From NCBI RefSeq assembly GCF_003722315.1, contig NZ_CP033580.1:248001-312000 (forward strand): a stretch of DNA of 64,000 bases, in the 5' to 3' direction. The notes under the pieces are model-generated. The model was not told where the DNA came from and searched no databases. It saw only the letters and a list, made by a program, of their open reading frames with translations. How positions within the stretch are numbered: position 1 is the stretch's first letter; every line of letters starts with the position of its first letter. Below are positions 35,167 through 43,180 of the stretch, piece after piece. The translations under genes were made by a program, and so were the position numbers. Origin of the DNA: Thermoanaerobacter ethanolicus JW 200 (GTDB lineage Bacteria > Bacillota > Thermoanaerobacteria > Thermoanaerobacterales > Thermoanaerobacteraceae).

Positions 35167-37078
35167 ATCGAGTAGGAGCTGAATAATTATTTTATTCAGC
35201 GTCCTCTCACACCACCGTACGTACCGTTCGGTATACGGCGGTTCATTAGGAATTGTGTACAATTAGATATCTTTGGGATAAACTCTTATAACCTATGCTT
35301 TCAAAGTATTTATTTGTAAGAGTCTTATTTAGGATTGGGCTATTGGATATTCTCCAGTAGCCTTTCCTTGTATTGGCGTATTCCCAGGCTTTTTGTTCTT
35401 CTACTCCTAGTTTTACTAAGTTATCATGCTTCGTTTTTATCTTCTTCCATTGTTTCCATATACATGCCCTTAGTCTTCGCCTTATCCATTCGTCAAGGGT
35501 TTTCATTATGCTTTTCGCGTCTGCTAATCCAAAATAGTTGACCCATCCTGTTGTTATTTGATTTAGTCTTTTTATTCTGTTTTCCATGCTTATTCCCTTG
35601 TTCCGATTGGTTATTTCTCTTACTTTTTCCTTAAACCTTTTGATGGATTTTTCATGGATTCTTATTCTTACTTCGTTTTCTTTTGTATAGAATGAAAATC
35701 CAAGAAATTTTCTTCTCCATGGTCTATCTACAGCACTTTTTGCTTCGTTGACTTTTAGTTTTAATTTGCTTTCTATGAATTTCTTTATGCTCTTCATTAC
35801 TCTGTTTCCTGCAGACCTGCTTTTTACATATATGTTGCAGTCATCTGCATATCGGCAGAATTTATGCCCTCGTTTCTCAAGTTCTTTGTCTAGTTCGTCC
35901 AACATTATGTTTGCTAATAGGGGACTTAATGGCCATCCTTGGGGTGTCCCTTCTTCTGTTGATACTTTGATTCCGTTTATCATTACTCCTGATTCTAGGT
36001 ATCTTCGTATTAACTTTAGTACCCTTTTATCTCCTATCCGCTTTTCTAGTTTGGACATTATTATGTCGTGGTTTACTCTGTCAAAGAACTTTTCTAAGTC
36101 CATATCTACAACCCATGTGTATCCTTCATTTATGTATGCTTCTGCGGCTTTTATTGCGTCTTTTGCACTGCGTCCTGGTCTGAATCCATAACTGCTATCA
36201 GAAAATGTATGGTTGTAGACTCTATTTAGTATTTGGGCTATTGCTTGTTGTATTAGTCTGTCTAGTACTGTAGGTATTCCTAGTAGTCTTACTCCTCCAT
36301 CTGGTTTGGGAATTTCTACTCTTCGCACTGGTTGTGGTTTGTATTTCCCCTCCAGCAGTTGTTGTTTTATGGTTGCCCAGTTTTCTTTGAGATACGGTAG
36401 AAGTTCATCTACTCCCATCCCATCGACTCCATGGCTTCCTTTATTTGCAACAACGCGCTTGTATGCTGCTTCCATGTTCCCTCGTTCTACTATCATTTCA
36501 AGCATCTTGCCGGTATATCTTTGTACCTCGTTTCTTCCATCTTCCGACGCCGATGATATACTATGCACTTCCGTTGTCTTTTGAAATTCCATTTCTCTAT
36601 TCAACGGATAGCCTCTTTGTTGAGTTGTCTGCAGTCTCTGCATATCTTTCGAGTCCATAAGATTTCCAAAACCTCCTAACGTTCGGTCCTTCCTTATCTA
36701 TTCATGTCTAGATAAGTACTATGACCTCTGCTGACTTCTCAAGGTTCAGCCATACATCACTGCATGGGTTGTCACTTCAGATTTTACTTCCATGACTTAT
36801 CCTTGAGACCTCCCCGGGTAAGAACGATAACTTTCATCTCATATATCTGCCAGATTTACTGTATGGGATTCGGGTAGTGTTGGACTTCGTTTTGTTACGC
36901 AAACTCATCCATCCCAATTCAGCCTCTTATCTGGTTCTTGTTCATCAGACCGAGATTTTGCCTTAAGCTTCCTTCAGATTCCACCTCACGATGGACACCC
37001 TTGCTCTTGGCTAGTGGTTCCCACTACCAAGCCCACAGCGGACTTTCACCGCCTAGTTATCGCCCATGCCGGGCGCAC
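35167..37078 (-). mobile_element. Group IIC intron, copy 3
   Basis: 1912 bases with the same ends as copies 1 and 2 (GTGCGCCC from 37078; CTACTCGAT ending at 35167). The 5' exon is the complete terminator stem after groES (37079-37119). The 3' exon begins with TTTTTATAG, so the intron sits between the stem and the T-run. It also separates groES from the suf promoter. Ribozyme domains I-III span 36659-37078. Confidence 0.93.
35246..36658 (-). CDS. ltrA: Group II intron reverse transcriptase/maturase (copy 3), probably impaired
   Basis: 470 residues, nearly the same as the copy 1 protein, with intact YADD and maturase domain. One change stands out: the RT motif TPQGGPLSP reads TPQGWPLSP here. 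This glycine-rich turn packs near the active site, and a tryptophan is likely to hurt polymerase activity (inference). Another change is GMGVDELLP for GMEVDELLP. Splicing help may persist because the maturase domain is unchanged. The start ATG is intact, unlike copy 2. Confidence 0.92.
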   Translation of the reverse strand: MDSKDMQRLQTTQQRGYPLNREMEFQKTTEVHSISSASEDGRNEVQRYTGKMLEMIVERGNMEAAYKRVVANKGSHGVDGMGVDELLPYLKENWATIKQQLLEGKYKPQPVRRVEIPKPDGGVRLLGIPTVLDRLIQQAIAQILNRVYNHTFSDSSYGFRPGRSAKDAIKAAEAYINEGYTWVVDMDLEKFFDRVNHDIIMSKLEKRIGDKRVLKLIRRYLESGVMINGIKVSTEEGTPQGWPLSPLLANIMLDELDKELEKRGHKFCRYADDCNIYVKSRSAGNRVMKSIKKFIESKLKLKVNEAKSAVDRPWRRKFLGFSFYTKENEVRIRIHEKSIKRFKEKVREITNRNKGISMENRIKRLNQITTGWVNYFGLADAKSIMKTLDEWIRRRLRACIWKQWKKIKTKHDNLVKLGVEEQKAWEYANTRKGYWRISNSPILNKTLTNKYFESIGYKSLSQRYLIVHNS

Positions 37079-37119
37079 ATATAAGAAGTCGGGACTTCAA
37101 TTTCCCCGACTTCTTATAT
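37079..37119 (-). terminator. groES terminator stem, split from its T-run by intron copy 3
   Basis: ATATAAGAAGTCGGG (37079-37093) pairs perfectly with CCCGACTTCTTATAT (37105-37119), 15 bp. The T-run expected next on the minus strand now lies at 35162-35166, beyond the intron. Confidence 0.85.
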
Positions 37120-37398
37120 TTCGTCAACTTCCACAAACTTAGCCAGTATGTCATCTACTGGAATTATGAGATATTCCTCTCCCTCGTGTTTTATCTTGGT
37201 ACCTGAAAACTCTTTATATATAACCCTATCCCCTACAGCAAGCTCATCGGAGGCACCTGCTGCAAGAGCTTCAATTACTCCCTGATTTAATTTTTCTTCA
37301 GCAGTCTTGGGAATTATTACTCCGCCTATCTTTTTCTCTTCAGGCTCTTTTTCCAATTTAATAAGTGCATGGCCATTTATAGGTTGTATTTTTGTCAT
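37114..37398 (-). CDS. groES: Co-chaperonin GroES
   Basis: 94-residue lid of the GroEL folding chamber. It begins MTKIQPINGHALIKLEKEPEEKKIGGVIIPKTAEEK, with the mobile-loop segment containing GGVIIP, and ends EEYLIIPVDDILAKFVEVDEI. VGDRVIYKEFSGTKIKHEGEEYLII is the conserved beta barrel. No groEL lies next to it: downstream is the intron and upstream the redox protein. It may be a second, orphan groES. Start ATG follows GGAGAAGGAG. Confidence 0.88.
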   Translation of the reverse strand: MTKIQPINGHALIKLEKEPEEKKIGGVIIPKTAEEKLNQGVIEALAAGASDELAVGDRVIYKEFSGTKIKHEGEEYLIIPVDDILAKFVEVDEI

Positions 37399-37489
37399 AA
37401 CTCCTTCTCCTTTCTTTTATTATTTTTTACCGCTATTATTACATTATTTATTATACCTCACTTATAAGAAAAGGTACAAGAACAAAAAC

Positions 37490-38074
37490 TTATTGTTCAG
37501 TAATTCCCAGCAATCTATTAAGCTTAGCTTTATCAAACCCTACTACAATTGTGCCATCAATATCCGTCTGAGGCACACCTCTTTGGCCGCTCCGCCTTAC
37601 TAATTCTGCTGCCGCACTTGGATTTTTGCTCACGTCTATTTCTCTAAAAGGTATATTGTGTTGTCTTAAATATGCCTTTGTAGCATTGCACCAGGGGCAA
37701 GAGGGAGTGGTGTAAACAGTCACTCTGTGGGCCTTTTGACCTTTCCCATCAGAAGCTTTTGAAGGAGCGACAACTAAAAGTTTTTCATAATATTCTTTGC
37801 TTTGAAGTCCAAATACAAACTGCCAGGGCTCTTTATCCTTGAAAAGTATCACTGAAGGCACTACTTTGATTCCATATTGTGGATGAATATCTCTTATCTC
37901 AGAAGCATTTACTACATAAACGGGCACTTTAGGATTGTCTTCACTGAATTTCTTCATGACCTCTAAAGCTTCAAGACTCTTTTGTGAAGAATTAGAATAA
38001 AACATTAGCATAAAAAATTCTTCTTTATTTTTTACTTCTTCAAAGTGCTGAGTATCCTTTATAAACTCTAACAT
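37490..38074 (-). CDS. Thioredoxin-fold/glutaredoxin fusion protein
   Basis: 194 residues. The N-terminal part (1-100) looks like a thioredoxin fold with the cis-Pro turn VVPSVILFKD, but the CxxC position reads YSNSSQK, so it has no redox cysteines. A linker (APSKASDGKGQK) joins a glutaredoxin domain with CPWC (Cys126, Cys129), VTVYTTPSCPWCNATKAYL and GVPQTDIDGTIVVGFD. The C-terminal domain resembles NrdH/YruB-type glutaredoxins. It probably reduces disulfides; the dead N-domain may bind a partner. Start ATG 38074 follows AAAGAGGTG; a TTG just upstream is less likely. Confidence 0.85.
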   Translation of the reverse strand: MLEFIKDTQHFEEVKNKEEFFMLMFYSNSSQKSLEALEVMKKFSEDNPKVPVYVVNASEIRDIHPQYGIKVVPSVILFKDKEPWQFVFGLQSKEYYEKLLVVAPSKASDGKGQKAHRVTVYTTPSCPWCNATKAYLRQHNIPFREIDVSKNPSAAAELVRRSGQRGVPQTDIDGTIVVGFDKAKLNRLLGITEQ

Positions 38075-38322
38075 CAAATCACCTCTTTAAATATTTATGT
38101 TATCCAAAATCAAAAATTTATATAAGCAAAATTGCAATTCCTTTTTATTACAAACCGTTATAAACTACGGCTACCCCCCATAAGTATTGGGTCGCAATTT
38201 ATATTATAAGGAAAACTATTTTAAAAATCAAGATATTTTTAACAATCCTCCTTATTGAATTAAGTAAGAGCCTCTCTGCTCTTAGAATGACAGATAAAAA
38301 CTCCCCTTAGTTAGAGGGGAGT

Positions 38323-38653
38323 CAGTTTGTTGACAAAGTTAAAAAATATTCAAAGGAGATATTTTGCATCGTCGCTCCGATGTTCCAAAGCGACAAAACT
38401 AAAGCTCGACCTTCGGGCTCCGGCAGGGTACCTACGTCAGGTGGCATCCATGCCTTAAGGTGCCCGCCTCCGCCCTCCTTGGCTTCGGCCCTGCCTCCAC
38501 CCTCGGTCTTGCTAAGTTTCCCGGCACTCAAGTAAGAAAGTTTATAAAGCAAAAATAGAAAAGACAAGCATACTTACTTGAGTGCCGGGCCGCTTTGTAA
38601 CAAGTCGCTCCTTATGCAAAATATTTCCTTTACGAAAGTTTGTCTACAGTCTG
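38323..38653. mobile_element. TIR-bounded non-autonomous element in a terminator (copy 1)
   Basis: 331 bases. The ends are CAGTTTGTTGACAAA and, inverted, CAGACTGTAGACAAA (three mismatches). Inside, AAAGGAGATATTTTGCAT occurs near both ends in inverted orientation. The middle is GC-rich and structured. CCCCTTAGTTAGAGGGGAGT flanks it on both sides (38303-38322 and 38657-38676), which is the terminator hairpin of the next gene duplicated. Copy 2 is at 51950-52214. It encodes no transposase; an 81-codon frame through it is not a gene. Confidence 0.85.
38519..38592. repeat. Hairpin insert nested in the terminator element
   Basis: CCCGGCACTCAAGTAAG pairs perfectly with CTTACTTGAGTGCCGGG around a loop of about 37 bases. 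It interrupts the block GCTAAGTTT...CCGCTTTGTAACAAG that is nearly continuous in copy 2 (there with TGTTA between). It looks like a small palindromic element inserted into the larger one. Confidence 0.65.
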
Positions 38654-38656
38654 ACC

Positions 38657-38676
38657 CCCCTTAGTTAGAGGGGAGT
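38657..38676 (-). terminator. Duplicated terminator stem at end of radical SAM gene
   Basis: CTCCCCT/AGGGGAG stem overlapping the stop codon of the radical SAM gene. This copy lacks a T-run because the element follows it directly. The other copy at 38303-38322 keeps TTTTTATC on the minus strand. Confidence 0.7.
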
Positions 38677-39659
38677 TTGTTTAATACATACACTTTTTCC
38701 TTTTCAATATATTTTATTACTTCTCTATAAACAAATTCCTCAAAATATTCTGCCTCTTTATAGGTAAATATTCCATCTTTCAAAACCGTATCATAGCAAA
38801 ATATTGGAGAATATTCTTTTAATTTTTCTATTTTTTTAGCTTGCTCCTTTACCATTCTAAAAGCTCCAATATTGACATCTTGTATACCTTCTTTAGGTAT
38901 TTTTGAAAAAACATATTCCACAAAATTTTTATATATTTTTTCAAATCCTTCTATATACATCACTGGTTCAATAGAAATTCTAACTTTTAAACCCTTTGAT
39001 ATGGCCCTTTTTATGCTTTCTATTCTTTTACTGAGAGAAGGTGTTAGTTTTTCATATTTATCGATGACCGGTTGTGGCAACAATGTCCATGCGAAAATTA
39101 CATTAGAAGGTATGTCGATAAATTCTACGGAAGAAAAATTGGCGCTTTTTGTTCGTATTTCTATTACAAGGTTTTTATTCCCTTTGGCATATTCAATCCA
39201 CTGTTTAGTAAAGCCTGTAAGGTATTCTAAAGCAAGTAAATCCGTCTCATAGGATATGCTTAAATAGACCTTCTGGTCCTGTGTAAGTTTATCTATTTCT
39301 TTAAAATAGTCCTCAATATTCACAAAAATAACAAGATGTCCTGAAGGGTACATACCCTGTAAATAGCAATAATCACAATCATAAATACAATTGAATATAT
39401 TTGATGTATGGTAAAAATTGATATTTCCAAAGTCTTCACAAAGCTTAGAACCTTTATATATAAAATCATATCTTTTTTGGGCCAATATAAGATTTTGCCT
39501 TTCTTTTTGTATAAGGTAGTTTTGATTAGGTCTATTGAAAACCTCACTATATCTGTCAATAAGCACTACTTTACTTTTAGGAAATTTCTTTAAAATATTT
39601 TGCGTTATAGGATTAGGAAGTACCTCCTTCTCAACGTAAATGTGAGAGAATTTTTTCAA
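38661..39659 (-). CDS. Radical SAM protein, spore photoproduct lyase family, catalytic Cys absent
   Basis: 332 residues, the length of spore photoproduct lyase. The radical SAM cluster is CIYDCDYCYLQGMYPSG (Cys91, Cys95, Cys98), matching the SplB CxxxCxxCYLQ form. FAWTLLPQPVIDKYEKLTPSLSKRIESIKRAISKGLKVRISIEPVM resembles the SPL barrel. In Bacillus SplB the hydrogen-donor Cys141 lies in SCTSD; the equivalent here reads SYETD, Tyr137. So it belongs to the family but may not repair spore photoproduct. It overlaps the nucleosidase-like gene by 29 bases and is probably co-transcribed and functionally linked. Confidence 0.8.
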   Translation of the reverse strand: MKKFSHIYVEKEVLPNPITQNILKKFPKSKVVLIDRYSEVFNRPNQNYLIQKERQNLILAQKRYDFIYKGSKLCEDFGNINFYHTSNIFNCIYDCDYCYLQGMYPSGHLVIFVNIEDYFKEIDKLTQDQKVYLSISYETDLLALEYLTGFTKQWIEYAKGNKNLVIEIRTKSANFSSVEFIDIPSNVIFAWTLLPQPVIDKYEKLTPSLSKRIESIKRAISKGLKVRISIEPVMYIEGFEKIYKNFVEYVFSKIPKEGIQDVNIGAFRMVKEQAKKIEKLKEYSPIFCYDTVLKDGIFTYKEAEYFEEFVYREVIKYIEKEKVYVLNKLPSN

Positions 39660-40449
39660 AAGCCTTCTTCCTTTCTTCTTTATTATTTACCTGTACATCA
39701 TAAAAGTTTTCTAAAAAATCTATACCTTCACTTTTTCTAACCTTATAATGTAGGCAAGCTTTATAAAAAATTTGCTTTTGACTTACCGTAAGTTTTAGCT
39801 TTTGTGAAAGAAAATTTATAATTTCTCTTTCATAAAAGGAAAATATTTCGCTAGTCTTAAAACTATTTTTCAATATTTTAATAAATTCATCTATTTCCTT
39901 TAACTTGTTTTTTATTAACTCATAAATTTTATCTTTAGACACATCCTCGAAATCTGTACTATCAGAGACAATTTTTAAAATATAAATTCTGTGGGTCTCA
40001 AAAAATTTAGAGGCTGCTTGATAAAAGCCGCTGGTTTCCATATCACAAAGTCTTGCTGTCATCAAACCTTTATCTTTTACTATATAGTTAAAAGTCTCTA
40101 TATCGCTTTCTTCAAAAGGATGATTTACCAAGATATCAGGTATATAATTTTTCTGAGTTTCATTGTCTACAATTTTGTTAATAAGGTATATGTTCCCTAT
40201 TTTTTCATCAATATCTTTCGAACCACATACACCAAGGTTTATTATAAAGCTTTGTGGATCCCACAAATATCGAGTTGCCGCATGAGAAACAGCTATACTG
40301 CTATTTATTTTGCCCACTCCTGTTACTACCAACGTTATTTCTTCATTTTTAAAAACTTGAAAATATCGATTTTCTACATCTTTTTTTAAGCCAAAATATT
40401 CAATTAGAGGTTTTGCCTCAATATATAAAGCGGTTGCGATAAAGACCAT
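39631..40449 (-). CDS. Nucleoside phosphorylase/nucleosidase-like protein
   Basis: 272 residues from ATG 40449 (MVFIATALYIEAKPLIEYFGL), after GAAAGAGGTG; a TTG at 40488 lies in a terminator hairpin. The first 180 residues match the MTA/SAH nucleosidase-purine phosphorylase fold: VVTGVGKINSSIAVSHAATRY, INLGVCGSKD and the substrate-binding ARLCDMETSGFYQAA, then LKIVSDSTDFEDV with the catalytic-type Asp. The C-terminal 70 residues (FSFYEREIINFLSQKLKLTVSQKQIFYKACLHYK) are an extra helical domain. The substrate is unknown. It overlaps the SPL-like gene, suggesting joint action on a modified nucleoside. Confidence 0.75.
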   Translation of the reverse strand: MVFIATALYIEAKPLIEYFGLKKDVENRYFQVFKNEEITLVVTGVGKINSSIAVSHAATRYLWDPQSFIINLGVCGSKDIDEKIGNIYLINKIVDNETQKNYIPDILVNHPFEESDIETFNYIVKDKGLMTARLCDMETSGFYQAASKFFETHRIYILKIVSDSTDFEDVSKDKIYELIKNKLKEIDEFIKILKNSFKTSEIFSFYEREIINFLSQKLKLTVSQKQIFYKACLHYKVRKSEGIDFLENFYDVQVNNKEERKKAFEKILSHLR

Positions 40450-40474
40450 CTTAGCACCTCTTTCAAGAACATAT

Positions 40475-40512
40475 AAAATTTGTGTCAAGAGAACTCTCTT
40501 GACACAAATTTT
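40475..40512 (-). terminator. Strong 18-bp inverted repeat terminator
   Basis: AAAATTTGTGTCAAGAGA (40475-40492) and TCTCTTGACACAAATTTT (40495-40512) are perfect inverted repeats. It ends the coiled-coil gene on the minus strand; its stop codon abuts the arm. Confidence 0.85.
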
Positions 40513-40940
40513 TATAACCCCACTTTTTCTAATAAAAGCCTCACATCTGCTTCTCTTTCTAATATATGGTTATTTAAAGCTTCAAATTTCTTGTCAATGC
40601 GCTTAAATTGAAAGTTTATCTCCGTAAGAGATTCAGTGTTTCTTGCCACTTGTTCAAAAGTACTTGTAACAATATTTTCAATTTTATCCACTTTTTGTTC
40701 GAGCCTATCTAACCTCTGTTCAAAAGTGTCCATCCTATGTTCAAAGTTATCCATTCTTTGCTCTAACTTATACATCCTTTGCTCAAAATTGTCCATTCTT
40801 TGTTCTAATTTGTCTATCCTTTTTTCAAACTCAGTAAATTTAACTTCTAACCTGTCAATGCGGTTTTCTAAATTCTCAAGCCCTGTGTCAATACTGTTAA
40901 GTCTTTCTAATACAAGGTTTAATAATTCTTCACTTGACAC
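40512..40940 (-). CDS. Heptad-repeat coiled-coil protein
   Basis: 142 residues, GTG start after GGGGGAG. Residues about 15-95 are almost pure coiled coil with repeated LEQRMDNFEQRM-type heptads encoded by near-identical 21-base DNA units. A short C-terminal segment (EINFQFKRIDKKFEALNNHILEREADVRLLLEKVGL) follows. No catalytic motif, signal peptide or membrane span. Resembles DUF16-like or phage-type coiled-coil proteins. Function unknown; the repeats may change in number by slippage. It is 14 bases downstream of tyrS and possibly co-transcribed. Confidence 0.75.
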   Translation of the reverse strand: MSSEELLNLVLERLNSIDTGLENLENRIDRLEVKFTEFEKRIDKLEQRMDNFEQRMYKLEQRMDNFEHRMDTFEQRLDRLEQKVDKIENIVTSTFEQVARNTESLTEINFQFKRIDKKFEALNNHILEREADVRLLLEKVGL

Positions 40941-40954
40941 AAAAAGCTCCCCCT

Positions 40955-42175
40955 TTATTCTTTAATGACAAGCCTGTGATACTCTTTTTTGCCCTTTCTT
41001 ATTAAAATGCTATTATCTTTTATCATATCATCTTTTATATATTCATCAATACTTTCAACTTTTTCATTGTTTATATACAGTCCACCTTGTTGAATGAGCC
41101 TTCTACCCTCACTCTTTGAAGGTATTATCTTTGCTTCAAAAAGCACATCTAAAATTTTTTTACCTAAAACATCAGAAGAGACAGTAACAGAAGGCACATT
41201 ATCTAAATCTCCACCGCTTTCAAATAAAGCCTCTGCCGCCTTTTGGGCTTTTATAGCCTCTTCCTCTCCGTGTATAAGTTTCGTGACCTCATATGCCAAT
41301 ATTTTTTTCGCCTCGTTTATCTCTTTATCTTTTAATGCCCCTAATCTTCTCACTTCATCCATAGGCAAGAAAGTGAGAAGTGCCAGGGCCTTTTCCACGT
41401 CCGCATCAGCTATATTTCTCCAGTATTGATAGAATTCATAAGGAGAAGTCTTATTCGGGTCAAGCCACACTGCTCCCTTTTGTGTTTTTCCCATTTTCTT
41501 CCCTTCACTGGTTGTAAGTAAAGTAAATGTCATACCATAAGCCTGTTTACCTTCTTTTTTTCGTATAAGCTCTATGCCAGCAATAATATTAGACCATTGA
41601 TCGTCTCCGCCCATTTGCATTACGCAATTGTATCTTCTGTTTAATTCAAGAAAATCATAAGCCTGCATCAGCATGTAGTTAAACTCTAAAAAGGAAAGGC
41701 CTCTTTCTAATCGGGACTTAAAGCATTCCGCTGTAAGCATTCTATTTACAGAAAAATGAACCCCTATATCTCTTAAAAATTCAATATAGTTTAAGTTTAA
41801 AAGCCAGTCAGCATTATTTGCCATGATGGCTTTGCCATTCGAAAAATCAATGAGTCTTTGCATCTGCTTTTTAAAAGCTTCAGCATTTCTATCTATTTCT
41901 TCTTTAGTCAACATCTTTCTCATATCAGTCCTGCCGCTTGGGTCTCCTACCATCGCTGTGCCACCGCCTATTAACACAATAGGCCTGTGGCCTGCTTTTT
42001 GCATGTGAGACATCACCATAATTTGAAGAAAATGTCCCACATGTAAGCTATCAGCAGTAGGATCAAAGCCTATGTAAAAAGTAATTTTTTCTTTTTCTAA
42101 AAGTTCTCGTATTTCCTCTTCATGAGTCATTTGCTGAATATATCCTCTTTCTTGCAAAACATCAAGTACAGACAC
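40955..42175 (-). CDS. tyrS: Tyrosyl-tRNA synthetase
   Basis: Charges tRNA-Tyr. 406 residues, TyrRS of the TyrZ-like form with its C-terminal S4 domain. The class I signature is HVGHF (His45, His48), the second signature is KKMGKT (KMSKS-like), and the tyrosine pocket includes [11 protein letters not shown] and [30 protein letters not shown]. The S4 RNA-binding domain is [21 protein letters not shown] at the end. The start is GTG after GGAGG. No T-box leader was visible in the 125 bases upstream. Confidence 0.97.
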   Translation of the reverse strand: MSVLDVLQERGYIQQMTHEEEIRELLEKEKITFYIGFDPTADSLHVGHFLQIMVMSHMQKAGHRPIVLIGGGTAMVGDPSGRTDMRKMLTKEEIDRNAEAFKKQMQRLIDFSNGKAIMANNADWLLNLNYIEFLRDIGVHFSVNRMLTAECFKSRLERGLSFLEFNYMLMQAYDFLELNRRYNCVMQMGGDDQWSNIIAGIELIRKKEGKQAYGMTFTLLTTSEGKKMGKTQKGAVWLDPNKTSPYEFYQYWRNIADADVEKALALLTFLPMDEVRRLGALKDKEINEAKKILAYEVTKLIHGEEEAIKAQKAAEALFESGGDLDNVPSVTVSSDVLGKKILDVLFEAKIIPSKSEGRRLIQQGGLYINNEKVESIDEYIKDDMIKDNSILIRKGKKEYHRLVIKE

Positions 42176-42303
42176 GATAATACCTCCATCATCTTATTTT
42201 TGTATATTGTATCAAATGAAAAACATATTTTCAAATATTTTTGACAATATAATTTTATCACTTTATAATATTTACTATCAACAAATAAAAGAGAAGTGAT
42301 TGT

Positions 42304-42705
42304 ATGAATTACAAAGTCTATGCTACAGGTAATAAAATAGAAAAGTTTTATTCTGATGCAATAAAAGAATATCAAAAGAGGCTGAGCCGATTTTGCAATA
42401 TCACTTTTTCAAGCTACAAAAATTCTCAAAAATTACCTTTTCAAGAAACGGATAAATATTACAAAATAGTAATATCACCTGCAGGTAAATCCTTGTCTTC
42501 AGAGGAATTGGCAGAAAAAATAAAAGAGTTTGAACTTACTGGAATAACAGATATATTAATAATCATAGGAAATGAAGAAATTCATTGTAATGAGACCATA
42601 AGCATAAGTAGCATGAAAATGAGTTTAGGTTTGACTTCTACTATTTTCTTTGAACAGTTATATAGGGCATATAAAATTTTAAACAATGAACCTTATCACA
42701 AGTGA
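42304..42705 (+). CDS. RlmH-family protein with intact tail but altered SAM site
   Basis: 133 residues. The start [31 protein letters not shown] and the end [19 protein letters not shown] are clearly those of RlmH, the 23S rRNA pseudouridine-1915 N3-methyltransferase. But the SPOUT knot motif VIGGSLGL reads [10 protein letters not shown] here, the [12 protein letters not shown] block is [10 protein letters not shown], and about 25 residues of the middle helix are missing. It probably cannot bind S-adenosylmethionine in the usual way. The C-terminal PYHK needed for catalysis is preserved. It is convergent with the other rlmH and overlaps its 3' end by ten bases. Confidence 0.75.
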   Translation: MNYKVYATGNKIEKFYSDAIKEYQKRLSRFCNITFSSYKNSQKLPFQETDKYYKIVISPAGKSLSSEELAEKIKEFELTGITDILIIIGNEEIHCNETISISSMKMSLGLTSTIFFEQLYRAYKILNNEPYHK

Positions 42706-43163
42706 TTTTCTCCACTAAAAGCTAAATAAATCTGCTCTAAAAGTATAAGTCTCATAAGCTGGTGAGGAAAAGTCATTTTAGAAAAAGAAAGATTTAAATG
42801 GGATTGTTTCTTTATATTTTCCCACAATCCCAACGATCCACCTATTACAAAGGTCATTTCTCTATAACCAGATTGAAAAGTCGCCTTTATAAATTGGGAA
42901 AATTTATATGAGTCTATTTCTTTTCCTTCTATAGCAAGAGAAACAACAAAGCTTCCCTTTTTTATTTTAGAAAGAACTCTTTCTCCTTCTTTACGCAAAA
43001 TCTCCTTTTTTTCTTTTTCACTTAAATTTTGAGGAGCTTTTTCTTCTTCTACTTCTTTAATTTCTATTTCACAATAAGGGCGCAATTTTTTTAAATAAAA
43101 AACTATTCCATCGCTTATATAGTTCTCCTTTATTTTTCCAACAGCTATTATATATATCTTCAT
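42696..43163 (-). CDS. rlmH: RlmH rRNA methyltransferase with altered C-terminal tail
   Basis: 155 residues from ATG 43163 ([20 protein letters not shown]), after GAGGG; an ATG at 43178 is less likely. SPOUT fold with a trefoil-knot SAM site: [24 protein letters not shown] (107-114) and [22 protein letters not shown] are all canonical. The usual end, YRAFKIxRGEPYHK, is replaced by [10 protein letters not shown], a few residues shorter and without PYHK. It lies at the end of the wal-htrA cluster, the normal place for rlmH in Firmicutes. See the neighbouring paralogue, which keeps the tail. Confidence 0.9.
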   Translation of the reverse strand: MKIYIIAVGKIKENYISDGIVFYLKKLRPYCEIEIKEVEEEKAPQNLSEKEKKEILRKEGERVLSKIKKGSFVVSLAIEGKEIDSYKFSQFIKATFQSGYREMTFVIGGSLGLWENIKKQSHLNLSFSKMTFPHQLMRLILLEQIYLAFSGENHL

Positions 43164-43180
43164 TATTAAGTCCCTCATTT

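Noticed and set aside
38160-38190. Possible CsoR- or CopY-like operator (ACCCCCC...TTGGGT) upstream of the redox fusion
   Set aside because: Symmetry is weak and there is no regulator or metal gene nearby.
38322-38567. 81-codon frame within terminator element copy 1, with related frames in copy 2 (51877-52271)
   Set aside because: Frames are not shared in structure between copies, overlap GC-rich folded DNA and lack ribosome sites.
42176-42303. T-box riboswitch for tyrS
   Set aside because: Only about 125 bases precede the gene before the divergent rlmH-like start, with no T-box core sequence or terminator hairpin.
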